NCBI GenBank assembly: GCA_036897625.1
Contig: JAYMTA010000221.1
Location: 1-34,371, forward strand
Source of the DNA: Pelargonium cotyledonis
Taxonomy: Eukaryota > Streptophyta > Magnoliopsida > Geraniales > Geraniaceae
Length of the DNA stretch: 34,371 nucleotides
Direction of reading: 5' to 3'
Shown here: positions 32,401-34,371 of the stretch, in pieces
How the letters are laid out: the number at the start of each line of letters is the position of its first letter
Numbering within the stretch: the first letter of the stretch is position 1
Translations under genes and position numbers: made by a program
Notes under the pieces: generated by a model
Database searches by the model: none
Seen by the model: the letters and a program-made list of their open reading frames with translations, nothing else
Told to the model about the DNA's origin: nothing

Positions 32401-34371
32401 CACGCGCCAGCTCTTCCACGCTCTGTGACGCGCTTTTTCTGTCACGTGAGAATAATGCCAAATTCCCGCTGCACCGCCTATACACGAATGCAAAACACGG
32501 GACACGATACGACACGATGCAAAGTAGATACATTTGATAATGATAAATGAGAATTATACTTATATATAATCGTTACGGTCGTCATGTGCTAAATGAAAAA
32601 TATATCCTCATCTTTGGATCGAGCTTCTTAACGACGGTATTTGCTACCTCTGATTTGCAACTCTCATTAAATCCAATATGTTTTATTGTTTTTCAACATC
32701 TTCATTCATTTGTTATAGTTTTAATTCTTCTTCTAGTTCCCCTACATTTTTGCTTCTCAAAGGCAACTCCGAAATTAACAATTCAATACTTGACTTTTTC
32801 TAGAACAAATTTGAAACTAAAAGCACATGTGTGGTACGTGTTGTAAAGTTTAAAAAAAAAATCCAAAAACAATTTTCGTATTTTTGTTATTATACTTACA
32901 AGAGAATTGAGTCTTTCTCAATTAAGAATTTTGTGTCGTTGCATATCTTGCGCATTCTAATCTACTTCTCTAATGCTCGTTAATGTATTTTAAAATTTCA
33001 AACTCATTATATCAATATACTCAAAAACAAGTGGCACATGTTCTTGTAGAAATGTTATTATATAATTTGAGAAGGGGTATCCAAAAAATACTCAATTGTT
33101 GAATATGTATACATAATCTATAAGTATTATGCAAATAATTATTATGTAGTTGAAAATATATTATAAACTATATTATAAAAATAATCGTGTTATACACGTA
33201 TTGACTGATGTCACATTAGTGGCATATTATAAGAAAATAAAATGTGCACCAAACTAATAAATTTTCCATATGCAACTTATGTTATTGCACCATTAACTAA
33301 TTATATTAATTTCAATCATTCATGATGAAAAATCATAACAATATTGACATAAATGAATTGTTATCAAATGATTATGATACTTTTCAATTCTAATTAAACA
33401 TATCTATATAAGTATTATAATAAAATACTGGTGTGGTTTCATTGTCACCAAAACCAACTACTTCTTGGCTTGAAATAACATTTACTTATAGACATATATA
33501 GTACATAGCATTTTAAATACTAATATAACTTCCAAGACATGTTAACAACTTTAGTTAGTAATAATAAATAAATGAGCATGGTTTTGGTATTCTTGCCAAC
33601 AGTTTGTCCAAAATTACGCCATTTTTGGTTTTATATTTTCCAAACTTTATGTAAGTCGATTTGTTTATGTTATTTCTTAAATAAATTATATTTTCTTGTA
33701 AAAGTTGAATTGCCAATCCTAGGCTATTTAGACAAGTGGGGGTTCATATACAAATGGAATTTGTTTAGCATATATGCCATAGTGATTTACTAAACCAGCC
33801 CAATTTTGTTGTTGAAACTGAGGCCCAACATGTCTTTTATGTTGATTCATATTTGTTTAGCGTTAAAGATTTCTTTTTCTTTGACGGAAAAAGTGAATTT
33901 ATATTAATATTCAAATATTGAACACGTTAAAAGCCTTATTATATTTTAACTAAACTAGACGTAGACGTAGACGTACAAATCAAAGCAAGTTCTAGTCTAT
34001 ACATTGTTGATTTCTATCTCATTGGAGACAATATTATTCTCAAGAACAACCAAAATCTTCCAAGATAGTAAATCAATCCTGACATCCTGGGTTCTAACGC
34101 GAGGCCCGACAAAGTTATCTCATACTTCACTATCCGTATCGGACCGTGAATCATCATAGCAACTACTTCCAACAAGGGAATACATAATACATACTTCCAA
34201 CGAGGGAAGACAAACCTAAACTACCAAAAACAAATTTTCAACAATGGAGACAGACCACTAAATAAACAAATTAAAAAACTAAAGTACTATCGGTACGACC
34301 CATATCTGAATCGAAGATGGCGCGTTGCTTGGACTCGAGCGTCTCCTAGCGATACTGAAGAGAAAGCTCCG
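32401..34371. other. Intergenic DNA to the right edge
   Basis: From 32401 to 32520 lies the ICR promoter, with a GATACGACACGATG stretch like the hAT-like repeats. From 32530 to about 34080 the DNA is very AT-rich with no credible gene. From 34080 to the edge composition rises in GC, and CTTCCAACAAGGGAA (34166) recurs as CTTCCAACGAGGGAA (34194). This last part might be the 3' end of a neighbouring minus-strand gene or a repeat: three short minus-strand frames stay open to the edge before stopping, but none is recognisable. Confidence 0.4.

Overview
The window is nuclear DNA of a eudicot plant. It is AT-rich, its genes are split by GT-AG introns, all five protein genes belong to plant or pan-eukaryotic families, and the intergenic DNA holds plant-type MITEs, SINEs and a solo LTR. 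I could not narrow the species from sequence alone. No bacterial, viral or CRISPR-like feature was seen.

Layout: (1) 1-3451 is intergenic and promoter DNA. (2) 3452-11600 (+) is a 15-exon malectin-like/LRR receptor kinase of the At2g37050 type; I assembled the exons by hand into a 925-residue product. (3) 12805-15918 (+) is a single-coding-exon PWWP-domain protein of 1037 residues. (4) 18548-23544 (+) is an 8-exon gene for a Ser-rich, basic plant protein of unknown function, about 769 residues. (5) 25588-27529 (-) is ribosomal protein S23 (uS12), 4 exons, 142 residues, with a textbook ribosomal-protein promoter. (6) 28669-30776 (-) is an interactor of constitutive active ROPs (ICR/RIP) coiled-coil protein, 3 coding exons, 475 residues, with a long leader intron. 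(7) 32401-34371 is intergenic and AT-rich.

The genes do not form a pathway: cell-surface signalling, chromatin, an unknown protein, the ribosome and ROP GTPase signalling at the membrane or microtubules. Their order is still informative. From memory, Arabidopsis has the RLK / unknown / ICR set together near At2g37050-At2g37080, and the PWWP / RPS23 pair together at At3g09670-09680 and At5g02950-02960. This window interleaves both sets, as an ancestral order later split by duplication and gene loss would.

The second theme is repeats. Short non-autonomous elements sit in introns and just outside genes: a three-member Stowaway-like family, hAT-like elements with TAGRGRTGRCRATTT-type ends (one with a degenerate 8-bp duplication), a 104-bp Tourist-like MITE with TTA duplications, two Au-like SINEs, another tRNA-derived SINE head, a decayed LINE fragment and a solo LTR with a perfect GTCAC duplication. 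The first introns of three of the five genes also carry tandem duplications, and two of the proteins carry internal tandem repeats. I found no convincing previously undescribed system. The best candidates for novelty are the unknown conserved gene at 18548-23544 and the repeat findings.
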